Part shown: piece after piece, positions 43,701 to 53,356 of the stretch
How the letters are laid out: the number at the start of each line of letters is the position of its first letter
Position numbering within the stretch: position 1 is the first letter of the stretch
Assembly (NCBI GenBank): GCA_913776045.1
Contig: CAJYOI010000039.1
Coordinates: forward strand, 17,664 to 81,663
Length of the DNA stretch: 64,000 nucleotides
Reading direction: 5' to 3'
Source: an uncultured Sphingomonas sp.
GTDB taxonomy: Bacteria; Pseudomonadota; Alphaproteobacteria; Sphingomonadales; Sphingomonadaceae
Notes under the pieces: model-generated
The model's input: the letters and a program-made list of their open reading frames with translations, nothing else
Told to the model about the DNA's origin: nothing
Database searches by the model: none
Made by a program: the position numbers and the translations under genes

Positions 43701-44597
43701 TCAGCCCTGCAACGTCCGCAGGATCGTCATCGCCTGCTCCGCGCCCGACTGCGGCACCGTTTCGCCCGTTCGGTCGGTGATCTCGGCCCAGTGCGCCGCG
43801 ATGCCTTCGGCCGACAGCTCCTCGCCGCGCAGCGCGACGCCGGGCGTCAGCGTGACATAGGCCGCCTGGAAGACGCCCGCGCCGGCGCCGACGATCATAT
43901 TGGTCGGCGCATCCTCGCTGACCAGATAGACCGCCGCCGGTGCCACCGCCTCGGGCGTAAAAAGCGCAAAGGCCTCGGCCGGGAACAGGTCTTCGGTCAT
44001 CCGTGTGCCCGCAGTCGGCGCGATCGTGTTCACGCGGATGCCGTATTTCGCGCCTTCGATCGCCAGCGTCTTGGTCAGACCCGCAAGGCCAAGCTTCGCC
44101 GCACCATAATTCGCCTGGCCGAAGTTGCCGTAAAGGCCGGTCGACGATGCGGTCATCAGGACGCGGCCGTAATTCTGTTCGCGCATCGTGTCCCACACCG
44201 CCTTGGTGCAGTTGGCCGATCCGTTGAGGTGCACATCGACGACGAAGGCGAAGTCGGCCGGCTCCATCTTGGCGAAGCTCTTGTCGCGCAGGACACCGGC
44301 GTTGTTGATGAGGATGTCGATGCGGCCCCATGCTGCCTTAACCGCTTCGACCATCGCGACCATCTGGTCGTAATCGGTGACGCTGCCGCCGTTCGCGATT
44401 GCCGTGCCGCCGGCCGCTTCGATCTCCGCGACCACTTTGGCTGCAGCGTCCGACGTGCCGGTGCCGTCACGCGAGCCGCCGAGGTCGTTGACGACGACCT
44501 TCGCGCCGCGCCGGGCGAGGTCGAGCGCATAGGCCCGGCCCAGACCGCCCCCTGCGCCGGTCACGATCGCCACCTTACCGTCGAACGAGATCGTCAT
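43701..44597 (-). CDS. short-chain dehydrogenase, (3R)-hydroxyacyl-CoA dehydrogenase type
   Basis: The 298-residue SDR begins MTISFDGKVAIVTGAGGGLGRAYA, with a GxxxGxG NAD-binding loop, NDLGGSRDG, NNAGVLRD, and the catalytic Ser/Tyr/Lys in TASSTGLYGNFGQANYGAAKLG. The NDLGG insertion and length match the dehydrogenase part of multifunctional enzyme type 2. A C-terminal extension past the SDR core fits. The chosen ATG gives the conserved N terminus. The pathway is not shown by the neighbours. Confidence 0.9.
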   Translation of the reverse strand: MTISFDGKVAIVTGAGGGLGRAYALDLARRGAKVVVNDLGGSRDGTGTSDAAAKVVAEIEAAGGTAIANGGSVTDYDQMVAMVEAVKAAWGRIDILINNAGVLRDKSFAKMEPADFAFVVDVHLNGSANCTKAVWDTMREQNYGRVLMTASSTGLYGNFGQANYGAAKLGLAGLTKTLAIEGAKYGIRVNTIAPTAGTRMTEDLFPAEAFALFTPEAVAPAAVYLVSEDAPTNMIVGAGAGVFQAAYVTLTPGVALRGEELSAEGIAAHWAEITDRTGETVPQSGAEQAMTILRTLQG

Positions 44598-44710
44598 GCG
44601 CCTGTCCTCTCCCAAATTATTGGGCTCGTCTTGACCGGTTCGTGGCCGAAAACAAGACGGGCGCGCCCCCCGGGTAGGACGCGCCCGCATCGTGGGTCAG
44701 CTCAGGCCGA

Positions 44711-45184
44711 TCAGCCGCCGCGCTGGCGGCACTTGTCGGTCTGGCCCTTCTTGCAGATCGGATAGCTCTGCAGCGGGGCGGGGGCTGGATAGGCCTGCTC
44801 GATCGACGGACCCGGCTGGAAGATCGGGGTCACGCCCGGCTGCGCCATGCCGGTCATCGGCGGGTTCGCCGGCTGATAGCCGCCTGCAGTCTCGGTGCCC
44901 GAGAAAGTCCCCGATGTCATCGGAGCCGACTGCATCGGCGCCGGCGACGTCATCGGCGCGCCCGGCGCGGCGGGCATGGTCGAGGTCATCGGCGCGGCCG
45001 GGTCGGCGGCCGGCGGCGCCGTCATCGGGGCCGCGGGCGGCGGTGCGGCCGGATCGGCCGGCGGCGGGGTCGTCGTCTGGGTCTGCGCCGCCGGGTCGGC
45101 GGTCGGCGTGGTCATCGTATCCTGCGCGATGGCCGTGCCACCGAAGGCGAGCGCACTCGCCAGCAAAATCGTCTTGAAGGCCAT
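44711..45184 (-). CDS. exported Pro/Ala/Met-rich protein
   Basis: The 157-residue product has a signal peptide (MAFKTILLASALAFGGTAIA followed by QD) and a low-complexity body of Pro, Ala, Thr and Met (PPADPAAPPPAAPMT-type units), ending in a short Cys-containing tail (SYPICKKGQTDKCRQRGG). An AGGA ribosome binding site precedes the ATG. The function is unknown; disorder and periplasmic location are inferred. Confidence 0.75.
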   Translation of the reverse strand: MAFKTILLASALAFGGTAIAQDTMTTPTADPAAQTQTTTPPPADPAAPPPAAPMTAPPAADPAAPMTSTMPAAPGAPMTSPAPMQSAPMTSGTFSGTETAGGYQPANPPMTGMAQPGVTPIFQPGPSIEQAYPAPAPLQSYPICKKGQTDKCRQRGG

Positions 45185-45292
45185 GATCGGGTCCTTACAA
45201 ATAGGGCGCACCTCAAAGCGTGCGTCGCGGCAGTAACGCCGCACCCCGTGACTCGTTTCCCGATCGATCCAGATCCCGGTTAACGCGAAAGT

Positions 45293-45988
45293 TCAAACGC
45301 CTGAGTCGAGGGCATAACCCGCTGAGCGCACCGTACGGATGATGTCGGGCTTCTCGCCGACGTTGATGGCCTTGCGCAGGCGGCGGATGTGCACGTCGAC
45401 GGTGCGCGCCTCGATGTCCGAATCATGGCCCCACACCGCGTCGAGCAGGCGTTCGCGCGAAAAGACCCAGCCGGGATGTTCGAGAAAATGCTTGAGCAGA
45501 CGGAATTCGGTGGGGCCGAGCTGGATCGTCTCGCCGCCGCGCTTCACCTTGTGGCCGACGGTGTCCATCTCGAGGTCGCCGTAGCTGAGCGTTTCCCCGG
45601 CCAGTGCGGGCCGGACGCGGCGCAGGACAGCGCCGACGCGGGCGATCAGTTCGCGCGGGGAAAACGGCTTGGTGACGTAATCGTCGGCGCCGGTCTCGAG
45701 CCCGCGGACGCGATCCTCTTCCTCGCCGCGCGCGGTCAGCATGATGATCGGCACGTTCTGCGTGGCGGGGCTGCGGCGCAGCTGGCGGCAGACCTCCAGC
45801 CCCGAGATCGGCCCCTCGATCATCCAGTCGAGCAGGACGATGTCGGGCGTCGCCTCGCGCGCGAGCAGCAACGCTTCTTCGCCGTCGGGGGTGTGGCGGA
45901 CCTCGAAATCCTCGCGGCGAAAGTTCCAGGATACCAGTTCGGCGAGAGCGGGATCGTCCTCGACCAGCAGCATCGTCGCGCGGCTCAT
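45293..45988 (-). CDS. phoB: phosphate regulon response regulator PhoB
   Basis: The 231-residue regulator has a receiver domain with phospho-acceptor Asp54 (VLLDWMIEG), the conserved Lys in VTKPFSPREL, and a C-terminal winged-helix domain (GPTEFRLLKHFLEHPG, RTVDVHIRRLRKAIN). It activates pho genes under phosphate limitation. It is the last gene of the run and overlaps phoU by four bases. Confidence 0.97.
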   Translation of the reverse strand: MSRATMLLVEDDPALAELVSWNFRREDFEVRHTPDGEEALLLAREATPDIVLLDWMIEGPISGLEVCRQLRRSPATQNVPIIMLTARGEEEDRVRGLETGADDYVTKPFSPRELIARVGAVLRRVRPALAGETLSYGDLEMDTVGHKVKRGGETIQLGPTEFRLLKHFLEHPGWVFSRERLLDAVWGHDSDIEARTVDVHIRRLRKAINVGEKPDIIRTVRSAGYALDSGV

Positions 45989-46680
45989 GCGCGGCCCTCC
46001 AGACTATCGCGATCGGCGAGATATTTGCCGGTCGCGGCGAAATAGACCATTTCGGCGACGTTGGTCGCGTGGTCGCCGATCCTCTCCAGATTCTTGGCGA
46101 CGAACAGCAGGTGTGCGACCTCGCTGATCGTCTTCGGATTTTCGACCATGAAGGTCAGGAGTACGCGAAAGATCGAATTGTAGAAATCGTCGAGCGCCCG
46201 GTCGCGGCGGCAGACCTCGAGCGCCGCTTCGGCATCGCGGCTGGCGAAGGCGTCGAGCACGTCGCGGACCATGTCGCTCGCCAGGTTCGCCATGGCGGGC
46301 AGGATCGAGATCGCCTCGATCCGGTCGGGACCGGTGTGGATCGACGGCACGCGCTTGGCGATGTTCTTGGCATAGTCACCGATGCGTTCGATGACCGCGG
46401 CGATCTTAAGCGCGGCGACGACGTCGCGCAGGTCGTCGGCCATCGGGGCGCGGAGGGCGATGACGCGGACGGCGAGCTTCTCCACCTCCGCCTCGATCAG
46501 GTCGATCGCCTTGTCCTTTGCGCGCACCTGCTTGGCGAGCTCGGCGTCGCCGCGGCTGAGCGCGGTCATCGCGTCGGCGATCGCTTCTTCGGCGAGCCCG
46601 CCCATCTGGCTGATGAGGCCGCGCAGATGGCCGATGTCCTGGTCGAAGGCCTTGACGGTATGTTCCTGGCCGATGGCCAT
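45985..46680 (-). CDS. phoU: phosphate signalling protein PhoU
   Basis: The 231-residue helical protein has two PhoU repeats (LRGLISQMGGLAEEAIADAM and LIEAEVEKLAVRVIALRAP) and the metal-binding-type EXXXD motifs ERIGDYAKNIAKR and ERIGDHATNVAE. PhoU restrains PhoR and the Pst transporter when phosphate is ample. It follows pstB after a 135-base gap with a repeat. Confidence 0.97.
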   Translation of the reverse strand: MAIGQEHTVKAFDQDIGHLRGLISQMGGLAEEAIADAMTALSRGDAELAKQVRAKDKAIDLIEAEVEKLAVRVIALRAPMADDLRDVVAALKIAAVIERIGDYAKNIAKRVPSIHTGPDRIEAISILPAMANLASDMVRDVLDAFASRDAEAALEVCRRDRALDDFYNSIFRVLLTFMVENPKTISEVAHLLFVAKNLERIGDHATNVAEMVYFAATGKYLADRDSLEGRA

Positions 46681-46704
46681 GTCTCTGCTCCTGACCTTTC
46701 GGTC

Positions 46705-46797
46705 GTCATTCCCGCAAAGGCGGGAATCAATAGTCGCTGAAGGCGGTGGGTTTCACGTCCGTCAGCCAGAAGTTATCCCGGCCTTCGCGAGGATGGC
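46705..46797. repeat. dispersed GTCATTCCCGC repeat, copy 2
   Basis: The unit starts GTCATTCCCGCAAAGGCGGG, has ATCAATAGTCGCTGAA and CAGCCAGAA in the middle (shared with 55311-55407), and ends TTCGCGAGGATGGCAAT. It lies inside the phosphate operon between pstB and phoU. Confidence 0.8.
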
Positions 46798-46815
46798 AAT
46801 GGCTGGTGTGGGACA

Positions 46816-47583
46816 TCACCCATACCGCCCCGTGATGTAATCCTTCGTCCGCGGCTGGCGCGGGGCGGTGAAGATTTCGTCGGTCAGGCCGTATTCGACC
46901 AGCTCGCCCAGGTGGAAGAAAGCGGTGCGCTGCGACACGCGGGCGGCCTGCTGCATGTTGTGCGTCACGATGACGATCGCGTACTTTCCGCGCAGGTCGG
47001 CGATCAGTTCCTCGATCCGCGCGGTGGCGATCGGGTCGAGCGCCGAGCACGGCTCGTCCATCAGGATGACCTCGGGATCGACCGCGATCGCGCGCGCGAT
47101 GCACAGCCGCTGCTGTTGGCCGCCCGACAGCGCGGTGCCGCTGTCGTCCAGGCGGTCCTTCACTTCGTCCCAGAGCCCTGCGCGCTTCAGCGAGCGTTCG
47201 ACGATCTCGGTCAGCTCCGCCTTGCCGCTGGCGAGGCCGTGGATGCGCGGGCCGTAGGCGACGTTCTCGAAGATCGACTTGGGGAAGGGGTTGGGCTTCT
47301 GGAATACCATGCCGACGCGGGCGCGCAGCTGTACGACATCCATCGACGGGGCATAGATGTCCTCGCCGTCCAGCAGGATATCGCCCGAAACCTTCGCCGA
47401 GGGAATAGTGTCGTTCATCCGGTTGAGCGTGCGCAGGAAGGTCGACTTGCCGCAGCCCGACGGGCCGATGAACGCAGTCACCTCGTCCATCGACATGGTG
47501 ATCGACACGTCGCGCACGGCCTGTTTCGCGCCATAATGGACGCTGACGTTCTGCGCGGACAATTTGGGCGTGTTGAGCGTCAC
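46816..47583 (-). CDS. pstB: phosphate ABC transporter ATP-binding protein PstB
   Basis: The 255-residue ATPase has Walker [10 protein letters not shown] at residues 41-49, signature [14 protein letters not shown], and Walker [15 protein letters not shown]. It powers high-affinity phosphate uptake through PstC/PstA. It overlaps pstA by four bases. Confidence 0.98.
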   Translation of the reverse strand: MTLNTPKLSAQNVSVHYGAKQAVRDVSITMSMDEVTAFIGPSGCGKSTFLRTLNRMNDTIPSAKVSGDILLDGEDIYAPSMDVVQLRARVGMVFQKPNPFPKSIFENVAYGPRIHGLASGKAELTEIVERSLKRAGLWDEVKDRLDDSGTALSGGQQQRLCIARAIAVDPEVILMDEPCSALDPIATARIEELIADLRGKYAIVIVTHNMQQAARVSQRTAFFHLGELVEYGLTDEIFTAPRQPRTKDYITGRYG

Positions 47584-48881
47584 CAGCGGGTCTCGAACTT
47601 GTTGCGGAGGTAGATGGCGAGTGCGTTCATCGCCAGCAGCACGGCGAGCAGCACCAGGATGGCGGCGCTCGTCTTTTCGACGAAGCCGCGTCCGACCTCG
47701 TCCGACCAGAGGAAGATCTGCACCGGCAAAACGGTCGCGGGATCGCTGAACCCCTCCGGCGGGGAGGCGATGAACGCGCGCATGCCGATCATGAGGAGCG
47801 GCGCTGTCTCGCCCAGCGCACGCGCCATGCCGATGATCGTCCCGGTCAGGATGCCGGGCAGCGCGAGGGGGAGGACGTGGTGGAACACGACCTGGATGCG
47901 GCTGGCCCCGATGCCGAGTGCGGCGTCACGGATCGACGGGGGCACCGCCTTGATCGCGTTGCGGCCGGCGATGACGATGACGGGCATGATCATCAGCGCC
48001 AGAGTCATGCCCCCGACGATCGGCGCGGAGCGCGGCAGGCCGAAGGTGCCGAGGAAGACGGCGAGGCCCAGCAGGCCGAAGATGATTGACGGCACCGCAG
48101 CGAGGTTGTTGATCGAAACCTCGATCAGGTCGGTCCAGCGGTTCTTCGGGGCATATTCCTCAAGATAGACCGCCGACAGCACGCCGACCGGGAAGGCCAG
48201 CAGCAGCGTAATAAGCATCGTCATCAGCGATCCCTTCAGCGACCCCCAGATGCCGACCGCGCCCGGATCGGTCGCGTCGGCACGGGTGAAGAACGGCCAG
48301 TTGAAGCCGGTCGAGATGAGCTTCAGCCCTTCGAGGCGCGTCACCACCGCTTCGTCCGCCGGCTTGCCTTCGCCGCGGGCGGCCAGGTCTATGCCGGTGG
48401 AGGCGGGGACTTTTATCGCCGCGCGGGTCTTCAGAATCGCCGGATCGGCCTTGAGCGCGTCGCGAACGGCCAGCCAGGCGGTGTCGGCGATATAGTCCGA
48501 TCCGCCGGGACCGAAGGCTGCCTCGGCCGCGCCCGACACCTTGTCCTGCAGCTCCGCCCCGGCCAGCGCCAGATCGGCACCGGGGCCAGCCAGCTGCGCC
48601 GGCGTGACGGGCAGCGCCATCGCCGGGAAATCCAGCGACAGCGTGACTTCGGTGCGCTGGAAGCCGCGCAGTCCGCTCGCCATCATCGTGACGAGCAGGA
48701 AGGCGAGGAACGCCCCCGACAGCGCGACGGCCGCCAGCCCCATCAGGCGGAAGCGGCGTTCGGCGGCATAGCGGCGTCCTATGCGACGCTGCATCGCTTG
48801 CGCCCGCCAGTCGGTCGGCGCACGGCGGACAGGCTCGGACACTTGCGCGGTCATGCTGGTGACGAGCGTAGAGCTATTCAT
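47580..48881 (-). CDS. pstA: phosphate ABC transporter permease PstA
   Basis: The 433-residue permease is longer than the E. coli protein (about 296) because an N-terminal portion and a periplasmic segment between the first helices are enlarged. The transport core carries the EAA-type loop in [20 protein letters not shown]. Long PstA is common in alphaproteobacteria. It overlaps pstC by eight bases. Confidence 0.95.
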   Translation of the reverse strand: MNSSTLVTSMTAQVSEPVRRAPTDWRAQAMQRRIGRRYAAERRFRLMGLAAVALSGAFLAFLLVTMMASGLRGFQRTEVTLSLDFPAMALPVTPAQLAGPGADLALAGAELQDKVSGAAEAAFGPGGSDYIADTAWLAVRDALKADPAILKTRAAIKVPASTGIDLAARGEGKPADEAVVTRLEGLKLISTGFNWPFFTRADATDPGAVGIWGSLKGSLMTMLITLLLAFPVGVLSAVYLEEYAPKNRWTDLIEVSINNLAAVPSIIFGLLGLAVFLGTFGLPRSAPIVGGMTLALMIMPVIVIAGRNAIKAVPPSIRDAALGIGASRIQVVFHHVLPLALPGILTGTIIGMARALGETAPLLMIGMRAFIASPPEGFSDPATVLPVQIFLWSDEVGRGFVEKTSAAILVLLAVLLAMNALAIYLRNKFETRW

Positions 48882-50250
48882 ACGCCTCTCGATATTTCTT
48901 CACGACGTTCAGCGCGACGACGTTGAGGAGGAAGGTGATCGCGAAGAGCGTGAGACCGAGGGCGAAGGCGGCGAGCGTCTTCGGGCTGTCGAACTCGGCT
49001 TCACCGGTCAGCAGGTCGACGATCTGCTTGGTGACCGTTGTCGCGCTTTCGAACGGGTTGAGCGTGATCGTCGCCGCGCCGGATGCCGCCATGACCACGA
49101 TCATCGTCTCGCCGATCGCGCGACTGACCGCGAGCAGGACGCCCGCGACGACACCAGGCAGCGCGGCGGGAAGCAGCACCTTGCGGATCGTCTCGTTGGT
49201 CGTCGCGCCCATCGCGAGGCTCCCGTCGCGCATCGAGGTTGGGACGGCGGCGATCGAGTCGTCGGCCATCGACGACACGAACGGGATGATCATCACACCC
49301 ATGACCAGGCCGGCCGACAGCGCGCTTTCGGAACTGGCGTAGGGCATGCCCAGCATCACTGCGACCTGGCGGATAGCAGGACCGACGGTCAGCGCGGCGA
49401 AATAGCCGTATACTACGGTCGGCACGCCCGCGAGCATTTCCAGCGCCGGCTTCATCCAGCGACGAACGCCGGCGCTGGCATATTGGGTCAGATAGATCGC
49501 GCTCATCAGCCCGAAGGGAATTGCGACGATCATCGCGATCACCGCGCCGATGAAGAAGGTGCCCCAGAACAGCGGCACCGCGCCGAGCGATGCGCCGGGG
49601 TCCTTCGCGCTGATGATCTGCGGGCTCCAGTGCGTGCCGAACAGGAAATCGGTGACCGGAACGATGCGGAAGAAGCGGACGCTTTCGAAGACGAGGCTGA
49701 GGAAGATGCCGAGCGTCGTCAGGATCGCGATCAGCGAGGCGACGAGCAGGATCAGCATGATGCCGCGTTCGACCCGCGTACGGGCGCGCAGCGATGGCGA
49801 CACGCGGCTGTAGGCGAACGCGCCGCCGGCAAAGGCGAGCAGCAGCGCGACGACCGCGCCGATCCAGCGGAACTTCGTCAGGGCCGCGGCAAATGCGGGG
49901 GCGAGCGCTTCGGACTGGGTGAAGAATGCGCCATAGGCGCTGCCGCTGGCGAGGCTGCGCGCCTCGTTCAGGATCATCTCGCGTTCGTAGCCGCCGGCCG
50001 GGAGTAGGCTGGCGGCCGGATCGGCGAGCGCGGAGGCGGTGACGAGCGACGGGCTGAGCGCCGACCAGACGCACAGGAACGCGAGCGCCGGCAGCACCGT
50101 CCACAGCGCGACGTAGAAGCCGTGCTGGCTCGGCAGCGAATTGGGCCGCACCGGGCTGGTTGCAGCCTGTGCCAGCGCGCGGGTGCGGGCGGTCAGCCAG
50201 CCGATCAGCCCGAGGCCAATGATAATGACGAACAGCGCGAACGGCGTCAT
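48874..50250 (-). CDS. pstC: phosphate ABC transporter permease PstC
   Basis: The 458-residue permease exceeds the E. coli length (about 319) through an N-terminal extension with two extra helices and a periplasmic segment (residues about 1-130). The transporter core contains IYLTQYASAGVRRWMKP and the EAA loop IAAVPTSMRDGSLAMGATT. The ATG overlaps the pstS stop (ATGA); the longer upstream frame overlaps pstS and was rejected. Confidence 0.95.
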   Translation of the reverse strand: MTPFALFVIIIGLGLIGWLTARTRALAQAATSPVRPNSLPSQHGFYVALWTVLPALAFLCVWSALSPSLVTASALADPAASLLPAGGYEREMILNEARSLASGSAYGAFFTQSEALAPAFAAALTKFRWIGAVVALLLAFAGGAFAYSRVSPSLRARTRVERGIMLILLVASLIAILTTLGIFLSLVFESVRFFRIVPVTDFLFGTHWSPQIISAKDPGASLGAVPLFWGTFFIGAVIAMIVAIPFGLMSAIYLTQYASAGVRRWMKPALEMLAGVPTVVYGYFAALTVGPAIRQVAVMLGMPYASSESALSAGLVMGVMIIPFVSSMADDSIAAVPTSMRDGSLAMGATTNETIRKVLLPAALPGVVAGVLLAVSRAIGETMIVVMAASGAATITLNPFESATTVTKQIVDLLTGEAEFDSPKTLAAFALGLTLFAITFLLNVVALNVVKKYREAYE

Positions 50251-51284
50251 TTCAGGTCGTCCGCGGTCAGGGTCGTGCCCTCGGCGATGATCCGGGCCGA
50301 CGCGGCGCGTTCGGCGGGAGATGCGGCGATCAGCCCGCGGCGGGTCAGCGGGCCGCCGGGGTTCCACGCCTTGGCGTAATCGGCGACGAATTCGCGCAGG
50401 CCCGGCACCGCCCGCAGATGCGCCTTCTTCACGTAGATGAACAGCGGGCGCGCGCCGGGGTAGGTGCCGTTCGAAATCGTGTCGTAGCTGGGCGCGACCC
50501 CGTCCAGCGGCACGCCGTGCAGCCGGTCGGCGTTTTCTTCGAGATAGCTGTAGCCGAAGATGCCGATGGCGTTCGGGTTGGTCGTCAGGTTCTGGACGAT
50601 CAGATTGTCGTTCTCGCCCTTGTCGACATAGGCGCCGTCGTCGCGCAGCTTGGTGCACAGGTTGGCGAAGGCGTCGGGGTCCTTGTCCTTCAGCGCCTTG
50701 GCCTGCGCGTTCTCGGCCTCGCACGCGGGCACCAGGACCAACTCGGCGAACGCATCTCGCGTGCCGCTGGTCGATGGCGGGCCGTAGAACTGGATCGGTA
50801 TCGCCGGCAGCGCGGGGTTCACGTCGGCCCAGGTGCGGCGCGTGTTCGGCTTGCCGTCAGGCGTCGCGGCCAGCGCGTGATAGATGTCGGCGCGAGTCAG
50901 CCTCAGCTTCGGACCCGTATTCGATTCCGCCAGCGCGATGCCGTCCGTGCCGATGCGGATTTCCAGGATGTCGCCGACGCCGTTCTTGTGGCACGCCTCA
51001 TACTCTGCCGGCTTGATCCGGCGGCTGGCGTTCAGCACGTCGGGATGCCCGGGGCCGATGCCGCCGCAGAACAGCTTCACGCCCGAACCGGTGCCGGTCG
51101 ATTCGATCACCGGCGGCTTCATCCCCCGGCTGTTCACGAAATTTTCGGCGACGGCAGTGGTGAAGGGATAGACAGTCGATGACCCGACGATGCGGATCTG
51201 GTCGCGCGTTGTGCCGCCATCGCAAGCAGACAAGGCCAGTAGCGCCGCCCCTGCAGCCGCCATCGATCGCACCCGTCGCCCCAC
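50247..51284 (-). CDS. pstS: phosphate-binding lipoprotein PstS
   Basis: The 345-residue binding protein has a lipoprotein signal with lipobox LSAC and the phosphate-binding motif IVGSSTVYPFT with VIESTGTGSGVKLF and GTRDAFAE. A GTG start at 51284 is preferred: it has GGGGAG 8 bases upstream and yields a basic n-region (GRRVRSM); ATG at 51263 is the alternative. A candidate Pho box lies 47-74 bases upstream. Confidence 0.94.
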   Translation of the reverse strand: MGRRVRSMAAAGAALLALSACDGGTTRDQIRIVGSSTVYPFTTAVAENFVNSRGMKPPVIESTGTGSGVKLFCGGIGPGHPDVLNASRRIKPAEYEACHKNGVGDILEIRIGTDGIALAESNTGPKLRLTRADIYHALAATPDGKPNTRRTWADVNPALPAIPIQFYGPPSTSGTRDAFAELVLVPACEAENAQAKALKDKDPDAFANLCTKLRDDGAYVDKGENDNLIVQNLTTNPNAIGIFGYSYLEENADRLHGVPLDGVAPSYDTISNGTYPGARPLFIYVKKAHLRAVPGLREFVADYAKAWNPGGPLTRRGLIAASPAERAASARIIAEGTTLTADDLK

Positions 51285-51330
51285 GTCCAACGCTCCCCGG
51301 CGCGACTCAGCGTGCGCCTGGAGTTGCCCT

Positions 51331-51358
51331 GTTGCGGTTTCGTTACGTGGTGATGACA
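51331..51358 (-). promoter_or_regulatory. candidate Pho box upstream of pstS
   Basis: On the minus strand TGTCAT, CGTAAC and CGCAAC occur at exact 11-base steps (51358, 51347, 51336), the repeat arrangement recognised by PhoB. The first two match the alphaproteobacterial CTGTCAT-type consensus reasonably, the third weakly. Confidence 0.55.
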
Positions 51359-51394
51359 CAGGCGCCTTTGGGTCTGGGGAGGCGCACCCGATCC

Positions 51395-51491
51395 TGTTCG
51401 TCCCGAGCCTATCGAAGCATCGTACTTCGTGCCGCAAGCGAATAGCGGGCGTATCGCAGGACACCCCGTCGACAAGCTCAGGGCGAACGGG
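51395..51491. repeat. dispersed GTTCGTCCTGAGC/GTCGA repeat, copy 1
   Basis: The element has a left arm TGTTCGTCCCGAGCCTATCGA and a right arm GTCGACAAGCTCAGGGCGAAC in inverted orientation. It lies between phoR and pstS. A related copy is at 53236-53356. Confidence 0.7.
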
Positions 51492-51513
51492 GCGGGGTCG
51501 CCGCTCCGGTGCT

Positions 51514-52707
51514 TCAGGCGCGCGCCGACGCCGGCAGCAGCGCGGTCACCGTCGTGCCTTCGCCGACCGCACTGTCGATCCTGAGCCGCCCGCGATGCCG
51601 CTCGACGATATGCTTGACGATCGCCAGGCCCAGGCCCGTCCCGCCGACCGCGCGGCTGCGGCCCGGGTCGACGCGGTAGAAGCGCTCGGTGAGGCGTGGC
51701 AGATGTTCGGGCGCGATGCCGTCGCCCCGGTCGGACACCGCGACTCGGACCATCGCATCGCCGTCGGGCGCGATGGTGATCGTTACCGGCGTGCCCGCGC
51801 GGCCATATTTCATCGCATTGCCGACGAGGTTGTGGAGCAGCTGCGACAGCTGCACTCGGTCGCCGAGCACGCTTGCCGGTTCGGTCGCGTCCAGCGTCAG
51901 GTCGCCACCGCGCGGGCTGCCGCTGGCCGACAGTTCGCGGCACACGTCACGGCCGAGTTCGGCCAGATCGACCGGCGTTTCGGGGATGCGGAATTTCTCG
52001 GCCTCGATCCGGCTGAGGCTCATCAGGTCGCCGACCAGCCGCTCCATCCGCCGCGCTTCGTCGTTCATCACGCTCAGGAATCGGTCGCGCACGGCGGGCT
52101 CGTCGCCGGCGCCCTCACGCAGCGTCTCGATGAAGCCCAGCAGCGAAGCGAGCGGGGTGCGCAGTTCGTGGCTGGCATTCGCGACGAAATCGACGCGAAT
52201 ACGGTCGGCGGCGGCGCTGGCGGTGCGGTCCGACAGATGGATCAGCCGGTGGTCGGCTGCGGTCTTCACCCGCATCGCCCAATGCTGGTCGCGCGCGCCC
52301 AGTCCCACCAGCTCGACCATGCCGTCATCGGGGGCAATCTGCAGCAGCCGCTCCGCTGCGGCGGGGTGGCGGATGGCCAGGCGGACGTCCTCGCCCGCGA
52401 TGTGATCGCCCAGCAGCGCGCGGGCGGCGCGGTTGGCGCGGACGACGCGCGTTCCCGCGATGACGACCACCGGATCGTCGAGCGCATCGAGCAGCGCGTC
52501 GGCGTCCGGCCCGTCGCTCCTGCGGTCATCGACCGGCGGACGATAGGCGGGGGCGGGGGCGCTGGCGGCAACCAGCACTGCGGCGATGCCGAAGACGAGC
52601 ATGATCCCCGCGGCCGACGCATCGCGCGTGACGACCGCCATCGCGGCCGTGGCGATCACGACCAACGCCATCGCAAGCAGCATCGGCAAGCGGCGCCCCA
52701 TCCCCAT
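51514..52707 (-). CDS. phoR: phosphate regulon sensor kinase PhoR
   Basis: The 397-residue kinase has an N-terminal membrane hairpin (about residues 8-50), a PAS-like domain (LLDALDDPVVVIAGTRVVRANRAA), a HisKA domain with His180 in ASHELRTPLASL, and an ATPase domain (NLVGNAMKYG, DRGDGIAPEHL, GTGLGLAIVKHI). It is PhoB's cognate kinase. The ATG at 52707 begins MGMGRRLPML. It is divergent from the HPr-rel-A cassette. Confidence 0.95.
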   Translation of the reverse strand: MGMGRRLPMLLAMALVVIATAAMAVVTRDASAAGIMLVFGIAAVLVAASAPAPAYRPPVDDRRSDGPDADALLDALDDPVVVIAGTRVVRANRAARALLGDHIAGEDVRLAIRHPAAAERLLQIAPDDGMVELVGLGARDQHWAMRVKTAADHRLIHLSDRTASAAADRIRVDFVANASHELRTPLASLLGFIETLREGAGDEPAVRDRFLSVMNDEARRMERLVGDLMSLSRIEAEKFRIPETPVDLAELGRDVCRELSASGSPRGGDLTLDATEPASVLGDRVQLSQLLHNLVGNAMKYGRAGTPVTITIAPDGDAMVRVAVSDRGDGIAPEHLPRLTERFYRVDPGRSRAVGGTGLGLAIVKHIVERHRGRLRIDSAVGEGTTVTALLPASARA

Positions 52708-52804
52708 GCGCGGATCCGTAGCCGATCCGGGACGGCCGGGCCAAGGGGGCGCTTGCGCACCCTTTACGATTGTGAAAGGCGTAGGCGGGCATAAGGGGCG
52801 ACGA

Positions 52805-53197
52805 ATGAGCGACGATAGCGACATCACCGGCGGCACCACGCGCCGCCGCGCCCTGCAACTGGGCGCGATCGGCGCGTCCGCGGTCGTTTCGATCCGGCCG
52901 GCGCTCGCACAGGCGGCAGGATCGGTGCTGACGTGCGAGATCCCGGTGCCCGATCCGGCACGCGCGGGGAAATATATCGCCGCCGACGGCTCGCTGGTCG
53001 ATCCGGGCACGCCGGGCGCCTTTCCGCCGGCAAGCGGCGCGTTCAAGGCCGAGGATGTGAAGCGTGCGATGTCGGGCGGGCAGCTGCCGGGCACCGATTA
53101 CGACCGGTCGAAGGCGTACACCAACTATATCCGACGGCTGCAGTCGGGGCAGAGCGGGTTCACCTGCTTCGCATCGTTGCAGATGCCGCGAGGCTGA
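52805..53197 (+). CDS. Tat-exported small protein leading the HPr-rel-A cassette
   Basis: The 130-residue product has a twin-arginine signal (TTRRRALQLGAIGASAVV, then ALAQA). The mature chain has two cysteines (VLTCEIPVPDPA and SGFTCFASLQM), a Gly/Pro-rich centre, and YTNYIRRLQSGQ near the end. It is divergent from phoR and first in the cassette, so it may be the substrate of the downstream enzymes, but this is inference. No family is recognised. Confidence 0.75.
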   Translation: MSDDSDITGGTTRRRALQLGAIGASAVVSIRPALAQAAGSVLTCEIPVPDPARAGKYIAADGSLVDPGTPGAFPPASGAFKAEDVKRAMSGGQLPGTDYDRSKAYTNYIRRLQSGQSGFTCFASLQMPRG

Positions 53198-53235
53198 CTT
53201 CAGACCTCCGTTTGCCTCGAGCAGATACTCCTCAT

Positions 53236-53356
53236 TCGTTCACCCTGCGCTTGTCGGGTCCCATCGAAGTGATACTTTGATGGGATCTTGGCCGAAGGGC
53301 GGCCTTCTTCTGCCAGGAAGAACGTACAGTGCCTCGACAGGTTCAGCACGAACGGG
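53236..53356. repeat. dispersed GTTCAYCCTGMRCTTGTCG repeat, copy 2
   Basis: The left arm reads CGTTCACCCTGCGCTTGTCGG and the right arm CTCGACAGGTTCAGCACGAACG, inverted to each other. It fills the gap between the Tat protein gene and the PqqD-like gene and runs into the latter's first codons. Confidence 0.7.

Noticed and set aside
48874-50724. PstC with a 616-residue product starting inside pstS
   Set aside because: The extra N-terminal part is Arg-rich out-of-frame pstS sequence; the ATG overlapping the pstS stop gives a normal membrane N terminus.
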